A stretch of 64,000 nt of DNA from Macrocystis pyrifera (GCA_031763025.1 JASSKH010000001.1:25488539-25552538), one strand, 5' to 3'; shown: positions 1 to 43,361, counted from the stretch's first letter. A program made the numbers and translations. The notes: generated from the letters alone by a model not told the origin.

Positions 1-2879
1 CGGCATATCACGCGGCTTGCATCTAGGTGAGAACCCTACAGCATGAACCAGGTACCAGGCATCAATCAATGAGAGTTTGAGGTCGGGAATGCATGCTGGC
101 AGTTGAGCCAAGAGAAAGGTAGTAAAAAGACTGTTAGAACCAATATTTCGAAGCATGGAGCGTTTGTAGTCCACGCTACGGCAGTAAAACTTGTGGAGTG
201 CCAGACATACAGCAGTAACCGCAATCGGAGACTGCGATAGAAGAAGAATATTACGATTGGCCCGGAATAGTTGGAAGAATAGCGCTGACCAGTTTACAGA
301 CCGTGGGAGTTGCTGCGACTAATCGTGGATAGAAGTTGCTGCAACAATGCATCACTATGAGAGGAATTGGAGTTTCGGGATAGTTAGAGGGAGGAACTTG
401 GGCTTACGGATCCTGGAAGTTGCAGCGACAAACCATAGCGAGACATTCCTGGGAGAAGATATGTAGTCGTCAGGGGACATTCTGGGTAAATCCCCGTGTT
501 TCCTATGTGGATAAGGATGTTGCGGGTAAAACGGAAAGTTCTGCTTGCTGCCGTAGACATCGCGCAAAATAGTACCGAGGTGTGTGACGCCGTTACCTGG
601 ATTCAACACTCATCATGGTCTACTACTATTACACAGTCCATAGCTGTAACTGATATATGTCTTCCGCCATGAGTGTGTCACACGGTGATCATCTCGTTCG
701 GGTGCTTCAGCGATGCTGGCCCTGAGCTCAGTGAAGCCAACCACCTACTGTAGACCATAACTCTGGTAGTCGTGTGATGTTACTTGGAAGCTTAAATCAG
801 TCGCTTTTGTGGATGCCCTCGCCTGCTGCTGTACAGTACCAGCATGGCGCAAACGTAGCTCTGCGTTGAGGGCCGGACAGACCTCGCGCACAAGTTGTAC
901 TTAAGGGCGGGGGAATACGATAAGTGCCTTTGCGTCGTTTGTAGAGGAACGCAATTTTTTTCGTTTCGGTTCGAGAAAACCTCTGTTAATAACGACGCGA
1001 TTTCCGTACTGGTGTAAAAAAGCATATTTAAAACAAGGAAACGGATCTTCGACACATGAAAAATATCTACCGACCCTCTTTTCGATGTACCTGGTATATA
1101 GATGCGAGTACTCGTACTCGTACCGATACACCACTTTACGTACAAACTGTAGCCATTAGAGTGTTTTGGGTCATTTCTCAAGTACATCAGGTACACGAAG
1201 CCGGCGCGTTCGTCAAGTGACGCACCACCGATCCATCCAATGTGCTGAATCAGGACCACAGCCAGCTTTTAGGCCAGCCTCGGAGGAGTTGCACGCTCGG
1301 CATGGCGTCCGCTACGAAGAAGGGGTACCCTTGTGTCGAAGCGGGGGGGGGGGGAACTGGACCGCAAGATCGCACTCACAACCGAACATCCAACAGCGTG
1401 TGATCAGCTTATACAACCACACTACACGGCGCTGATTTCATATTTCAGCACCACGCCCCCTCCCACACAGCATACATATGAGCGCGGGCGGTGTCGCGGT
1501 GTCGCGGAGACCTGCAGCTCAATTCCAAGGTGTGGGGGCTGTGGCGGGATTGGCTGGCATTCTCCACGATGGTCGTACGGGTATTTTACCAGTACGTCTA
1601 TTTTTTTTACTGTTCATTACGAAACGCCATCCAACACGCGGACCGCGCGGTCGCCATGACATCTATGATACGAGCCTACGAGAGGAGAGATGCCTCGGCG
1701 GTACCTCACTCGTCGAGCGCGCCGACTTCTTCACGGTACCCTGCTCTATTCTGGAGGCTGGAGACGGACAAAAGTTGGCTGGTCGAACTCGATTCGAACT
1801 CGGTTCAAGATGGCAAAAACGCTTGCGTGCAGACGTCAAGGCTACGTGTACACGATGTACTTTTACTGTATGTATAGTTCGTGGGGAAGCAAGAGCTGTA
1901 ATTCTCTTCGTCGGGTTTCGAGGTGCTTGTCTGTGTAGCGATAGTTCTGCATGGGGCGTCGGGTTATTTCTGCACACAGGTTGTCTAGCTGTACATACTT
2001 CAAGCAGTACATCACGAGTACGACCTCTCAAAGATGCAGTAAGTCCTGGGGGGGGGGGGGGTGGGGGGGAAGAAGGGCTGCACCTCTCTTCGCAAACAAC
2101 TATTTTTGCAACGTGCAGACTCACCCCATCCTTCGATTCAAGCACTGAGGTGCTGACAAAACCAATGTGCGCCATGGTACTCCTCTTGAGTGGGTTCCAG
2201 CTGTTGCTGGCTGGTGTCGTCGCGGCTTGGTTACGGGCACGAAGCGCTGGGCGCTAGGTTTAGCACCCCCGCAACCTAGTCGCCTTCCCATTGTGAGGAA
2301 ACCCCCGCTTCTAAATTGAAGATTTCTCGGTTTTTCCCTCGCGACTTGTGAATTCAAATTCTTGCTCGTTTAGATCAAGGGCTGGAGAGCGAGGAGGGTG
2401 GGAGGGAGGGTGCTCCTTGGCGGTTGCCGTGTCCTAAGTTTTGCGGTTGAAAGAACATATAACGCCAGCACTTCTACGGCTTCCCCTCGTGCTGTGGGTG
2501 CAGTTCAAAAGCTGGAGGTACGACGAAGCTCGAGGCGCACTCTAATACTTGTTGAATGCTGTCATGATGGTATTTGCTGCTGCTACTGCTGCTGCTGGTG
2601 CTGCTGCTGTCCTGACCTTGCCGTGGGCTGATGGTGGACGATTCGAACATCTTCGTAAGATGACTGTTGCTCCTTTGCAGGTACCTCAACAATCTCGCAA
2701 AAAAAAATCGTGTCATACCTAAAAAGCATGTTGTACTTTTGGCCTACTGCTGTAGAGCTCCCTTGTGAGATACCCTCTTGTACGACACAAAACTGCCGCT
2801 GTTCGTATCCACCTACAGCAGTACCAGGTACCTGGTATGTACGAGCAGCACCGATATCGGTCAGATTGCCATTTGGTGA
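1..2879. other. No recognised gene; non-coding or unassigned DNA
   Basis: I see no conserved protein, RNA gene or complete mobile element here. Open frames are short, overlap on both strands and lack family motifs. The stretch holds C/G homopolymers (about 1344-1355 and 2048-2070), an interrupted CTG microsatellite at about 2575-2612, and copies of the short palindromic motif TACCAGGTA/TACCTGGTA (1088, 2822, 2829) that recurs through the window. Confidence 0.5.
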
Positions 2880-3390
2880 ACAACCTCGGACAGACAGATC
2901 ATTATCTCTCTGTCTACGGATCGATCGTCTAGCAGCTCCCCGCCTGCCGTTGTGAGAGGTTGTGCAGGATCTGTATTATCACAGATCCAACCCAGGAAAC
3001 ATGTGCTATTGCAGACCATGATCTATCTGATCTATCTGTAGATAGATCAGATAGCAGTTCCTCACCTGCCGTTGTGAGAGGTTGTGCAGGATCTATCTGC
3101 CTTATAGGACAGACCCAATCAAGGAAACATGTGCTACAGCAGTAGATCATGCAGATTATATGGCTCCCACCGGTAACATGAGCTAATATTTACGGGGGAC
3201 CATAGTAAATAGGACCTACGGTACACACACAAAAACCTATATATTTCCCTACTTTTACTTAACCATGTTTGGTCCTTTTTACTACAAGGTCCCCCGTCAA
3301 CAATAGCTCCCGCAGATCACACAGATCAAGAGTCTATCTGCCCTAAAAGATCTGTTGGATGATTCAAATGGGAATCGATGATCTGTCCGA
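2880..3390 (+). repeat. GATCTATCT-rich dispersed repeat, internally duplicated and split by a MITE
   Basis: This is one of five copies in the window; the others are at about 11380-11500, 18165-18380, 22850-23100 and 34045-34305. Shared blocks in order are TGTGAGAGGTTGTGCAGGATC, CCCAGGAAACATGTGCT, GGCTCCCACC and GGGAATCGATGATCTGTC. Here the first two blocks occur twice with a period of 122 bp (starting 2945 and 3067). The copy is interrupted by the hairpin element at 3191-3298, because blocks contiguous in the other copies lie on either side of it. No coding potential is recognised. Confidence 0.7.
3191..3298. mobile_element. MITE-like hairpin element, copy a
   Basis: The ends form an imperfect inverted repeat: TACGGGGGACCATAGTAAAT on the left, and its complement ending in CCCCCGT on the right. 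The centre is A+T rich. It is inserted in the GATC-rich dispersed repeat. No protein is encoded, so transposition would need a transposase supplied in trans. Confidence 0.8.
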
Positions 3391-5314
3391 GGTGTGCTTG
3401 TTCATCGTGTATATATGCGCAATGCGCAAGCATCCCCCAGCCATTTCCTCATCGTCAGCGGCGTTTCAATCGGCCGCCGGCCACAACCAAGCTCTCCTCG
3501 TTACCTGGTAGACTTTGGCTGAGGAAAGAGACTTCCGGTACAAAGTATGAGTTTATGGGAGAGTTGTGTGGTTTGCTTCTGTGAGAACACGACTCATGGA
3601 CTATTGCAGTACCCTTTTAGACTGCGGCCAGTCCCGTTTTGAGGACAAACCGCTCAGATTTTTTACCGGGTTTGTCCCCAAAACGGGAGAGCATACAGCC
3701 CCTCCGACAGATTTCCGAGCCGAGTTTTTCCAAGCATGCCTTAAGGGCCTAGGGCGCACACAACGCAAATGATGGCTCTAGGGGAAATATGTAGACGAGA
3801 GAGTTTCACAGACGCTTCGCTCGGCGTTTGCACCTTCTTCCCCCCTTGTCGAGACAAATCAGCCTCCAAGATCGTCCGCGGGGGTGTGTTTTTATCACGC
3901 GTGTTATGTACCAGGTATACGGTACAGCAGCTATTAATGGGTTCGAGCGGTTTTATTTCGCGATGACGTCGTTCGTCTTCGTCCGTTCCTCGTGTGTTCT
4001 GTCGATTTGGCGGTGTCTACCAAGCGGACTGCCTGTGGCGGGCCCTATCCGTCGTTCCTCTTGCATCTACCTACTACGGAGAACACAGAACACAGAGGCT
4101 GCAAGCCTGCAAGCTTCGGACAGCCCTGCACTTGGCGGTAACACTCGTCCACTACGCAGCTACGAGCAGACGACACTGCAATCTGGTATATATATATACC
4201 TGGTATACGTATATGTTCTGCTGTAGACAGCCGCAAGTCTCCCTCCCCCTGCCCCGCCTCCCCGCCCCCAACCCTCCGACCCGTGCCCGGTACAGTAGTA
4301 GACAGGCATGCACCGAGCGGACTCCCAAGGTCGGCCTCACGATGCCGACGATGGCGACAGTTCTCTCGATGAGGTATCTTCTCCCGTGGCTGGCGCTGGC
4401 GGTGGTGGGGGCAGTGGCGGCAGCGGCGGTGACGGTGGAAGAAGCCGCGGCGATGGCAACGACGGAGTCAGTGACGGGGCCGGCCGGCGCGGAAGCAGTG
4501 GAGGCCCGGAGGATTCTCGAGGGGATCGGCGGAACTCGGGGGGGTCGCAGGCGTCCGCGGCATCGCGCTGCCGTGGGCCACCGCGCGGAGGATCTCAAGA
4601 CGTACGATCCGAAGTCGATAGGTGGGTGGGCTTGGTTCTCTCTGCTGCCGCAGCTGCGGTAGCCGCGGTGGTCGCGGGGTCCGCGGAGGTTGATGTCGCT
4701 GCTGTCGTTGATGCGTCTTGCTTGGGGTATGACCGCGGTACCCGATTGGTTCAACTGGTGCACCTGCAATGCACCAGGTGTACCGTATGATGCGACGGTA
4801 TGTGGGCGGTGCGCCAAGTATGGCTCGGCAGGTACGGGAAAAGGTGCGTGTGTGTCAGCTTGCTTTCTCGCTCTAAGGTTCGATTTGGGCACAGCAAGGG
4901 CGCAGGGCGTGGCGTGACCCTGGTAACCCACCTTTGATTTTATTTCACGGTGAAGGAAGCTTCAAGTTTTTACCAGGTACACAGGTACAGTGTTGAGAAG
5001 AGCCCGCGCCTTTTGGCCAACGCTTTGGTCGAGGTCGTAATTGTTCTTGCGTCGGTACACTGGACCTGACATGAGAAAAAAAACGTTTTTTTTTTTTTTT
5101 GTATCTTACAACACTCTCCATGCGTTATTTTGCGTTGTCGACGGGTTGATCACCTTACTACAGTAACGAACCTTGCATGTTTTTGTTGGCAAGGCTGGTT
5201 CGTCACGATGGCAGTGTCTCAACATGCGACCTTCTTCCCGCGCGAAACATTTAGCTGATCGTTCGGCAACGCTATTTGTGCCAATGTAAATACCTTCCCC
5301 TCCTCCCTATATAT
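3391..5314. other. Unassigned stretch around a candidate exon
   Basis: Apart from the candidate signal-peptide exon at 4342-4621 I recognise nothing. The stretch holds three TACCAGGTA/TACCTGGTA motifs (3909, 4197, 4971), a GC-rich segment with GGC/GCG repeats at 4380-4700, and T-runs near 5085-5100. Confidence 0.4.
4342..4621 (+). CDS. Candidate first exon with signal peptide, function unknown
   Basis: The frame from ATG 4342 begins MPTMATVLSMRYLLPWLALA, followed by VVGAVAAAAV. That is an N-terminal stretch with one Arg, a hydrophobic core and small residues suitable for signal-peptidase cleavage. Next come an acidic/alanine-rich part and a basic part (GGTRGGRRRPRHR). Codons favour G/C in third position, as in the MCM9 exons. 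A donor-like GTGGGT follows at 4622, leaving phase 1. I could not find the next exon, and the composition alone could produce such a frame, so this is a weak call: either the start of a secreted or membrane protein or chance. Confidence 0.28.
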
Positions 5315-5420
5315 CTGCCTAGTCGGTGAAAACCCGACGTGCTCCGTCTCGGCATTGTAGGGATGCGAGGGTCTATGGTCATACGACTACGGCCATGCAT
5401 GATAATGAGTACCCCCCCCC
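5315..5420 (+). mobile_element. Poly(C)-tailed SINE, 5'-truncated
   Basis: It contains the 3' block shared by all copies: CCTAGTCGGTGAAAACCCGA, then GTGCTCCGTC, GGGATGCGAGGGTC, TATGGTCATACGAC, CATGCATGATAATGAGTAC and a C-run of nine. The 5' part is missing, as expected when target-primed reverse transcription stops early. Confidence 0.85.
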
Positions 5421-5907
5421 TATGTATTTTGGTTGGCGTCGGTTGGCCACAACACTGTAAAACATGCCGCTCACTACCTGAGCTAGACAACCAGAGTACC
5501 GTTTTTGTTTTGTTTTTTGCCGGTCGATCACAGCTGGAGATCGAGGTATAGATCACTAGTGCGGGGTGGAGAACATTTACTCCGCACAAAGGGGATGATC
5601 GTATCAAGTCGTGTTTATGATAAGGCACCCGCGAGGCAGCTATATAGTACCCTCATTGCCGTCTCTGGAAATGGCCACACCGGAAAATAATTCAACTCAT
5701 TGAAGCTGTCATTCGTGTGCAATCCGCCTCAAAAGCGATTCTCGGTTGAACACCTCACGGCGCTTCGCGCTTGGTGCAGGCCATGTCTGCCTGGTCGGTG
5801 AAAACCCGACGTGCTACGCCCCCGGCATTTGTAGGGGTGCGAGGCTCTATGGTCATACGACTACGGCCATGCATGATATCGAGTACACCCCCCCCCCCCC
5901 CCCCCCC
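5421..5907 (+). mobile_element. Poly(C)-tailed SINE, near full length
   Basis: It begins directly after the C-tail of the preceding copy with GGTTGGCGTCGGTTGG and runs through CTGAGCTAGACAACCAG, GGTGGAGAACATTTACTCCG and GGAAATGGCCACACCGG to the common 3' block. It ends in GAGTACA plus a C-run of about 20. There is no open reading frame of note. The antisense strand of the head has a tRNA D-arm-like stretch (TAGCTCAGGTAGTGAGC), too weak to prove tRNA ancestry. Confidence 0.85.
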
Positions 5908-6790
5908 GCCGATGTGTGAATAAGATTTTGTGTTGTGCAATGTCGCACGTGAAGCTTTCACGGTAAAAATGACCCGCCAAACTAACCAGTACAGCAGCGG
6001 GGCAAGAAGATAGAAGATACCTTCGTGGGACACCAGAACGGTTTACCATGCAGATCGCCTGACGCAAACGTGGGGTACACGTGTTAAGGGTGTTGAACTT
6101 GGCTCTGGGCTACGAGCCCGTGTTGGAGGCGTTATTTAGCGTGGCCCGCCGGCAGAAAAACCGAAAGACACCAGACCTCAACAAGTACCAGGCTTGGGAA
6201 GTCCCAGTAACTTGAACACTTTCCACTGCAAAGATGAACACAAGGCAAGCTGGAGATATTCTTCGGAAGAGATTAGGAGAGGGGCGGTGCGGCAGGGTGA
6301 GTGGGGGGAAAAAAGGTCGGCAGGGTAAAGCACTACTGTAGTAGTGCTGATATTTGGAGTTCCTAGCGACACGACGAGGATCGAGTTCAAGAGGAAGTGC
6401 GACGACGTAGGACTGTACTGCTTTGCATTATGAAAAGTAGAACGGGAGGGAGAACACTTTCGAGTCACGCAAAAGCCGAGAGCGGGCATGGAGTGGCAGA
6501 GGATGATAAGAGACAGAAAAAGTGTCGGCATGGGTTAGAAGACTAGGATGGAGAATCTGTATAGCTATTGGAAAATAGCGAAATCGAGGCGTAGTCCTAG
6601 GGTGGACGAAGGTAAGGAGAGGCAGGAAATAGGAAGTGGTTCAAAGGAATGGGGGAGAAGCATAGGGGCGCAGAGCAAGCAGACAAAACCATAAACGGAA
6701 ACGGAAAGAAAACCCAAAGACGAGAGGGATAGAAATACTCGAAGCGACAACGGAAAAGGAACAATAGACAATACTAGAGTGGACAGTGAA
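5908..6790. other. Unassigned, possibly the LINE 5' region
   Basis: No domain is recognised. The A/G-rich plus strand from about 6180 resembles the LINE body that follows in composition and could be its 5' UTR or ORF1, but no motif supports this. Confidence 0.35.
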
Positions 6791-6799
6791 ACGAAAAAG

Positions 6800-7270
6800 A
6801 AGCTGATAATAGGATCATGGAACGTACGCGGATGCGCAACGGTAGAGCGCGAAAAGATAGAAATGCCGAACAAGTAAGTAAGCGCGACCTAGACATGGCG
6901 GGAGTTCAAGAGTCGTGCGAGAAAAGAGGGAGGGGAATTAGGATGCCAAGGTGGAGAGTACGCAAGGATAGGGAACAAGAGGGAGGGACAGAATAGCAAG
7001 AACAGGACGGCGGGGGGGGGGAGTAGGGTTCCCAGTCGTAGAATACCTGTGTGACAGAGTAGAGGTGATCAAAGACACCAAATCCGACGGAAGCATAAGG
7101 ATAAAGATACCAGGGGATCGGGGAGCGAAATGCTACTTCTCAGGAAACATCTGTGTGCCCCCAAAGTCGAAGAGATGCACAGAGGAATTTCGGAGAAGTA
7201 GCAGTAGATGTACGAAAGCATTGTTAATAAAAGCAGGGATAAGTAGTACCAGGATTAGAGAAAAATAAAG
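6800..7270 (+). pseudogene. LINE endonuclease domain remnant
   Basis: The frame at 6800 reads KLIIGSWNVRGCATVEREK, the typical first strand of the APE-type endonuclease of LINEs (WNVRG with the metal-site Asn). It hits TAA at 6875, and related frames continue with DLDMAGVQES and, at 7065-7268, a block beginning IKDTKSDGSIRIKI. In an active element this enzyme nicks the target DNA. The copy is broken by stops and frameshifts. Confidence 0.65.
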
Positions 7271-7455
7271 GGATATGACAAGACGTAGTAAATGAAAACG
7301 AATGAAGACTTTGAGGGCGGGATGAAGCAGGTGTGGGCAGTAGGGATAACAGGATGCTGGGCAAACAAGCGGGGGAGGCAGACACGCGAATAGCTACCAT
7401 AAGAATTCGGAACGGTAAAATGGTCAGTAGTTCGAAGAGGAAAAGAGAAGTACTA

Positions 7456-7560
7456 TTACGGGGGTCCATAGTTAACAGGACCAAATATTGTTAGTAAAAA
7501 TACCTAAATATATAGGTTTTTATGTATGCCATAGGTCCTGTTAGCTATGGACCCCCGTAA
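7456..7560. mobile_element. MITE-like hairpin element, copy b (GTCCATAGTTAACAGG subfamily)
   Basis: TTACGGGGGTCCATAGTTAA on the left and TTAGCTATGGACCCCCGTAA on the right form the inverted repeat. Both arms differ from the common type in matching positions, so pairing is kept. It is inserted inside the LINE. Confidence 0.85.
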
Positions 7561-7898
7561 TAGTAGAGCATTACCGTAAGCTAGGAACGCCCACAGCCAA
7601 CGAAACCTTCGACGCAGAATTCGAGAAGGAAATCAACGCGTGGGCAGAGGCGAACGCAGATGCATCAGCAAGGGAAGCCAGTAGTTCAGAAGGGTTCCGA
7701 GAGAGAGTTCACAAGGGAAGAAGCAAACAAGTGTGTAACTAAACTTGGAGAATAGAAAGGCAGCAGGCAGCAGGGGCAGACCGAATACCGACTTGACGTG
7801 TGAAGCACGAGGGAGAAGGAATGCTTGCCGCGATGGTTATGCTGTAGATACTGGATAAGGAAAAACGAGTACGCACCTCGGAGGTGGAAAGAAGGAGT

Positions 7899-8011
7899 AT
7901 TACGGGGGACCATAGTAAATAGGACCACATATTGTTAGTAAAAAGAGGGAAATGTATATGTAGGTTTTCGTGTGTACCGTAGGTCCTATCTACTACGGTC
8001 CCCCGTGGTAA
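7899..8011. mobile_element. MITE-like hairpin element, copy c
   Basis: TACGGGGGACCATAGTAAAT and its complement near GGTCCCCCGT enclose an A+T-rich core. It sits inside the LINE reverse transcriptase between codons for RWKEG and a block reading GKAHPANYRGL, so the LINE was already there. Confidence 0.85.
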
Positions 8012-8028
8012 TAGAAAACTCATTTGAG

Positions 8029-9006
8029 ATAGGAGGCAAGGCTCACCCGGCCAACTATAGAGGGCTAGCGCTATTGGGAACAGTAGGCAAAACGTCGTGA
8101 AATATTTTGTTTTACGATAGAATGCTAACAATGGTGGAGAAAGAAGACGAAAGAAGCCAAGGGCAAGCAGGTTTTAGGCCAAACCGTAGCTTCATACGAA
8201 CGTAGACCATGTGTACACGCTGGGTTAAGATAATCCAAGGTAGGACAGACGCGGGGCCAACAACGTACATACTGTTTCTTTTTTATAGGTGTACAGAAGG
8301 CCTACGACACAGGATGGAGAACTAGATTGTGGAAAAAGATGTAGGATCAGGGATCAGAGCAAAGATGCGGAGAATTATTAAAAACATGACGGAATGTGCG
8401 AGAAGTGCTGTGATGCTGGACGGGGAAATATCGAAGTATGTTGATATTTTACAAGGAGTTTCGCGCAGGCATGGACGTCATCACCCATTATATTCAAGAT
8501 GCGCATCAACGACCTGATAGTAGCAGTCGAAGCAGCAAAATCAGGGAGTCACTGTGGGGGAAGATACGGCGTCGAGATTGATGTCTGCGGATGACCTCGT
8601 GAGGATATCAGAAACACCCGAAGGATTGGAGAAACAAAGAGAGAAGGCGCTGGAATACACTAGGAAATGGAGGGTGACGGCGAGCGTAAATAATTACGAA
8701 GCAGTTGTTTGCAACGAAGATAAGGTGAAAGCGGCAAATTTCAGTTGGAAGTGGGGAGAAGATGAACTACCGATGGTAGACCAGTATACGTACCTTGGCG
8801 TAGAGATCTCTATAGACTGCTCTTGGGATACACATATAGCAAAAGTAATAGGAAAGGGTAAAGCACACGTAGACAAGATGGATGCGATCCTAACAGACTC
8901 GCACCTTGACACTAGGGCTAAGATATTTGTCCTGATGAAGGTGATAATACCGAAGCTAGAATATGCAGGAGAAGTATGGGAAGGGAACGCGAAGTTAGTG
9001 AAATAG
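8029..9006 (+). pseudogene. LINE reverse transcriptase remnant
   Basis: The order of motifs is that of a LINE RT: HPANYRGLALLGTVGK (about 8045), GQAGFRPNRS (about 8161), KAYD (about 8300), then an open frame 8554-9006 with MSADDLVRISETPEGL and QYTYLGVEIS. The catalytic box is S-A-D-D where Y/F-A-D-D is usual. An active enzyme would copy the element RNA at a nicked target. Stops between 8100 and 8550 show that this copy is dead. Confidence 0.8.
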
Positions 9007-9971
9007 TTGGAAGCAGTATAGGTGACAGCAGCTTAAAAAAATCCTAAGATACTCAAGTACGACGAGTAATACAGTATTCAGAGCAGAACTGGGAATGCAC
9101 CCACTCAAGACATAAGAAAGTTGAAATGGCAATACAAAGCAAGGAACTTGCTTTAAAGAGATGTTGCCAGCTATAGTTGATAGAGCTGTATGGGAGAAAG
9201 GAACAAAAGGGCGTGGAATAAAGTGGGACGGCGCAGTTGAGAAAGTGTGGAAGGATATAGGGAGAAACCAAGAAGAGATGATGTCCGCCGGGAAGTTTTG
9301 GAGGTACAAGGCAGAAGTAGAAGAAAGGATAGAAAGAAGGGAAAGGCTAGCACTAAGAAACGAGGTGAAAACAGAGAAACCCTTAGAGATATACGGCGGG
9401 TTGAGGGAAGGGATAAAAATGAAAACGTATTTGCACGGCCCAATGGACTTTGTGAAAACGCTGAAACTGAGATTTCGTGCGGGGGACCTGGACCTGCCAG
9501 AAAGAAGAAAGAGGTACACCAGTAGCCGGGAGGAGAGGAAGTAGATGCACAGATGTGCCCGTGTGGCAAAGCAATAGAGTAGAGCTCACATAGTAGGAGA
9601 ATGTAAAATGTGCAAGGAGGAACGGGATGCGTTAGAAGAGGAGATGAGGGAAACAGACGAATGCAACATGAAGGGGTTTGGTACACTAGATAGCAGCAGC
9701 GAGAAAACGATCGCTATCCTAGTAGATAGATTGGTGGCCACAGGCGACGAATCAGGAAGGGCACAAAATTAGCAAAACATGTCTTATGTAATATATGGGA
9801 ACAACGTATCCAGCGCCCAACTGTTGGAGGTGTCTCTATTATTATAGGAGTAGGAACGGTGCTGAGTCTCGAAAGCGATCCGTGGTCCATTGTCAAACAA
9901 CAATTTTTTTGGACTTCGCGACCTGCGTCGCTCCTCCAACTCAAGTGCTAAGGCGAGCAACAAATGAGTAC
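9007..9971 (+). pseudogene. LINE C-terminal region remnant
   Basis: Frames at 9161-9544 and 9541-9700 encode the basic C-terminal part, including ERRKRYTSSREE and a broken form of the CPCG...ESRTHIVGECEMC Cys/His motif seen more completely in the copy at 36.7 kb. It ends at CAAATGAGTAC just before the C-run. Confidence 0.7.
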
Positions 9972-9972
9972 G

Positions 9973-10006
<34 letters not shown>

Positions 10007-10247
10007 CCGGCCCCTCTTTGTTACCGCCTGCTCGTTATCTGGTGGTACGTAGGCCTTTATCTTCGTGCTCCGCTCCCATATTTGATGTATCGTGTGTGCT
10101 GTAACATGGGGAGGAAACCCCGAAGTATCCAAGCTAACCGTACCTCGGCCCGCTTTCCCCCCACTACCTGTCTCTCTCGCTCTCTCTCATGATCCTCTGT
10201 CCGTCTTTCTCTCCTCCCTCCGTCTCCTTTCGCCGGAAAATGCGCAG

Positions 10248-41317
<31,070 letters not shown>

Positions 41318-41761
41318 AGACCGCCAGGGGGATCATGGCGGGCGTGCACTTAATCCGAGAGGGTCTAGGGGCAATAGCGGCGGTGGCGACGGTGGCGGTG
41401 GAAGCGATAGCAGCGGTAGCGGCGGTGGCGGCGGGGGTGGGGGGCGTGGCGGGGGGGGGGGGCGAGCGGGCGTGAAGAGGCGGCATCTGCTCCTTTTAGC
41501 TGTGCACGACGGGAACAGGGGGGGTCCCGTTGTGACCAAGATGACCGTCGGCGGGAGTTTGATGGGGAACCAGGCATTGGTAGGGCTGGGGATCTGCTCA
41601 GTGCTAGCGGAACAGGGGAAGGAGAGAGCGGGGTGGGTGGGTGGGTGGGTGGGTGGGTGGGTGGGGCTGTAGCTGTACGCGGCTTACCTTGTAGTGTAAT
41701 TTGTAGATACGGCAGTAGAGTTACTGCCGATAGGGCTTACTGCGTGGATGTCTTGTGTATT

Positions 41762-41867
41762 ATTACGGGAGACCATTGTAAATAGGACCAAGTATTGTTA
41801 GTAATAATAGGTAAACATACAGGTTATTGTGTGTACCGTAGGTCCTATTTACTATGGTCCCCCGTAG
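41762..41867. mobile_element. MITE-like hairpin element, copy f
   Basis: ATTACGGGAGACCATTGTAA and TTACTATGGTCCCCCGTAGT form the inverted repeat around TATTGTTAGTAATAATAGG. Confidence 0.82.
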
Positions 41868-43252
41868 TAGCAGCTTTTGATCAGTTTATGCTGTATCGAT
41901 CCGTGCCGTCGGGAATCTGGTGGAAGCGCAGGCTCTGCCTTGAGCTGTTCAGTTTTTTTTTTCCGTCTCCGCTTGCGACGACCGCACCGCCCCCCACCGT
42001 CATTCAGACATGCACCTGAACCGTCGAAGCCAAATTGGCCAGGGCGCAATGGTTTGGTTGCCACGTGTTCTTCTTTTCATCTTCCCTCTCTCCCGCCCTC
42101 CCTGTCTCCCTCTTCCCACCCTTCCTGCTCGGTATTACGGCCGCTGCTGTTGTAAAGTTCCTTTTTTTTTTTGCTTCGCTCAACAAGAAAAGCCAGCCAG
42201 AACCCACGACAAGTTGCCACGCTGTGTCTCGGCTCTCGCATCAGCCACCCTCAAGTAAAACGTCAAAAGTGCCGCTTCACCAAATTTGCTTCGAAGATGG
42301 AAAGCCGATCGAACCATAAGACCCCCCTCCCCTTCCCCCTCTTCCCCGCCTATCCCCTTCCGCCCCTCCCGGCCTCCTCTCCTTGCACCCCCCAACCCGG
42401 GCTATCTGTCGTTATACCCCGGTCGGTTTTTCATTTACGCAGGTGGATAGGGTTCGATGGGACCCCAGGGTCGGGCTCAGGCTCGGGCCCAAGGTCAGGG
42501 TCCCAAAAGCGTCGCCGTGATGAGGGGCAGGATGAAGAAGAGGGGGGGGGGTGCGGCTGGGGTGACGTGCTCCTTATGAGCCAGCGGCCGGTTACTCCTG
42601 TCCCCCGGCGATGACACGGAGATGAGATGACAACCGATGCATGCAAGGAATTGCGATACACGCATGGTTTGTAGAAGTGTACTTATATACCTGGTACATA
42701 TTTATGAAAACATCAGCTGTGAGTGAGATCGAGGATTTCGTCCAAACTCATCTTGCAAGCTGCGTATGATACCCCGATCGCGCGTATCTCGAGTTTTTGT
42801 ATACAGTAGGCATGAACCGAGAGGGTGAGAGGAGTTGACACCTGTGACCCACGGCTTCTGTCCGGAAGGTTGCTGAGTGGATGGAAAAGCTCCCGCGGGT
42901 TGAGCTGGAAAGCAGAAGTGACCAAAAACTACTTGTACGTATAGTCTACCAGCGCGTTATATCATAGTATATCGAAGTCGACGGTGGTTTCACATCACCC
43001 TTGATGGCATGTTTCCGTCGGAACAGAAGTGGGAGTTGTGGTGTATGTTGGCGATCTTGTTTGTTGTGTGGACGGTGGTTGTGGGTGGGTTTGGTGCCCT
43101 TGCTTTCCAGTGCGACAACATGATACGTTAAACCCGCACACGTAGAGGGCAAAGGGTAGGCCGGTCGACAGGGCCTTATCGTGGCAGCGGCGTGTTTTAC
43201 ACACACACCGTATGTATCTCCGGTGGGGAACCTCGAAGAAATGCGAGATCTA

Positions 43253-43361
43253 TTTCGGGGGACCATAGTAAATAGGACCTACGATACACACAAAAAACTA
43301 TATATATACGTATTTTTACTAACAATATTTGGTCCTGTTTACTATGGCCCCCCGTAATAGA
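43253..43361. mobile_element. MITE-like hairpin element, copy g
   Basis: TTTCGGGGGACCATAGTAAA and TTACTATGGCCCCCCGTAAT flank a core with TATATATACGTATTTTTAC. The core is in the opposite orientation to copies c, d and h. Confidence 0.83.

Larger units (their letters stand above)
6791..10004 (+). mobile_element. Decayed non-LTR retrotransposon (LINE) with poly(C) tail
   Basis: The plus strand carries, in order, an AP-endonuclease-like start (6800-6877), a reverse-transcriptase region (about 8029-9006) and a C-terminal region. It ends at CAAATGAGTAC, followed by a C-run of more than 30 from about 9973. Two MITEs are inserted at 7456-7560 and 7899-8011. Many stops and frameshifts make it inactive. 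Shorter, 5'-truncated copies of the same family with the same 3' end lie at 14855-15324, 36477-37117 and 27288-27420. The 5' boundary is uncertain and may be as early as about 6180. Confidence 0.85.

Noticed and set aside
2929..3150. Overlapping plus- and minus-strand frames
   Set aside because: They reflect palindromic GATCTATC repeats.
4152..4931. 259-codon minus-strand frame
   Set aside because: Low-complexity Ala/Pro/Arg frame opposite a GC-rich stretch; no motif or start context.
5441..5500. tRNA-like D-arm (TAGCTCAGGTAGTGAGC) on the antisense strand of the SINE head
   Set aside because: No box B or cloverleaf can be completed, the strand is opposite to the element's transcription, and other copies vary in this segment.
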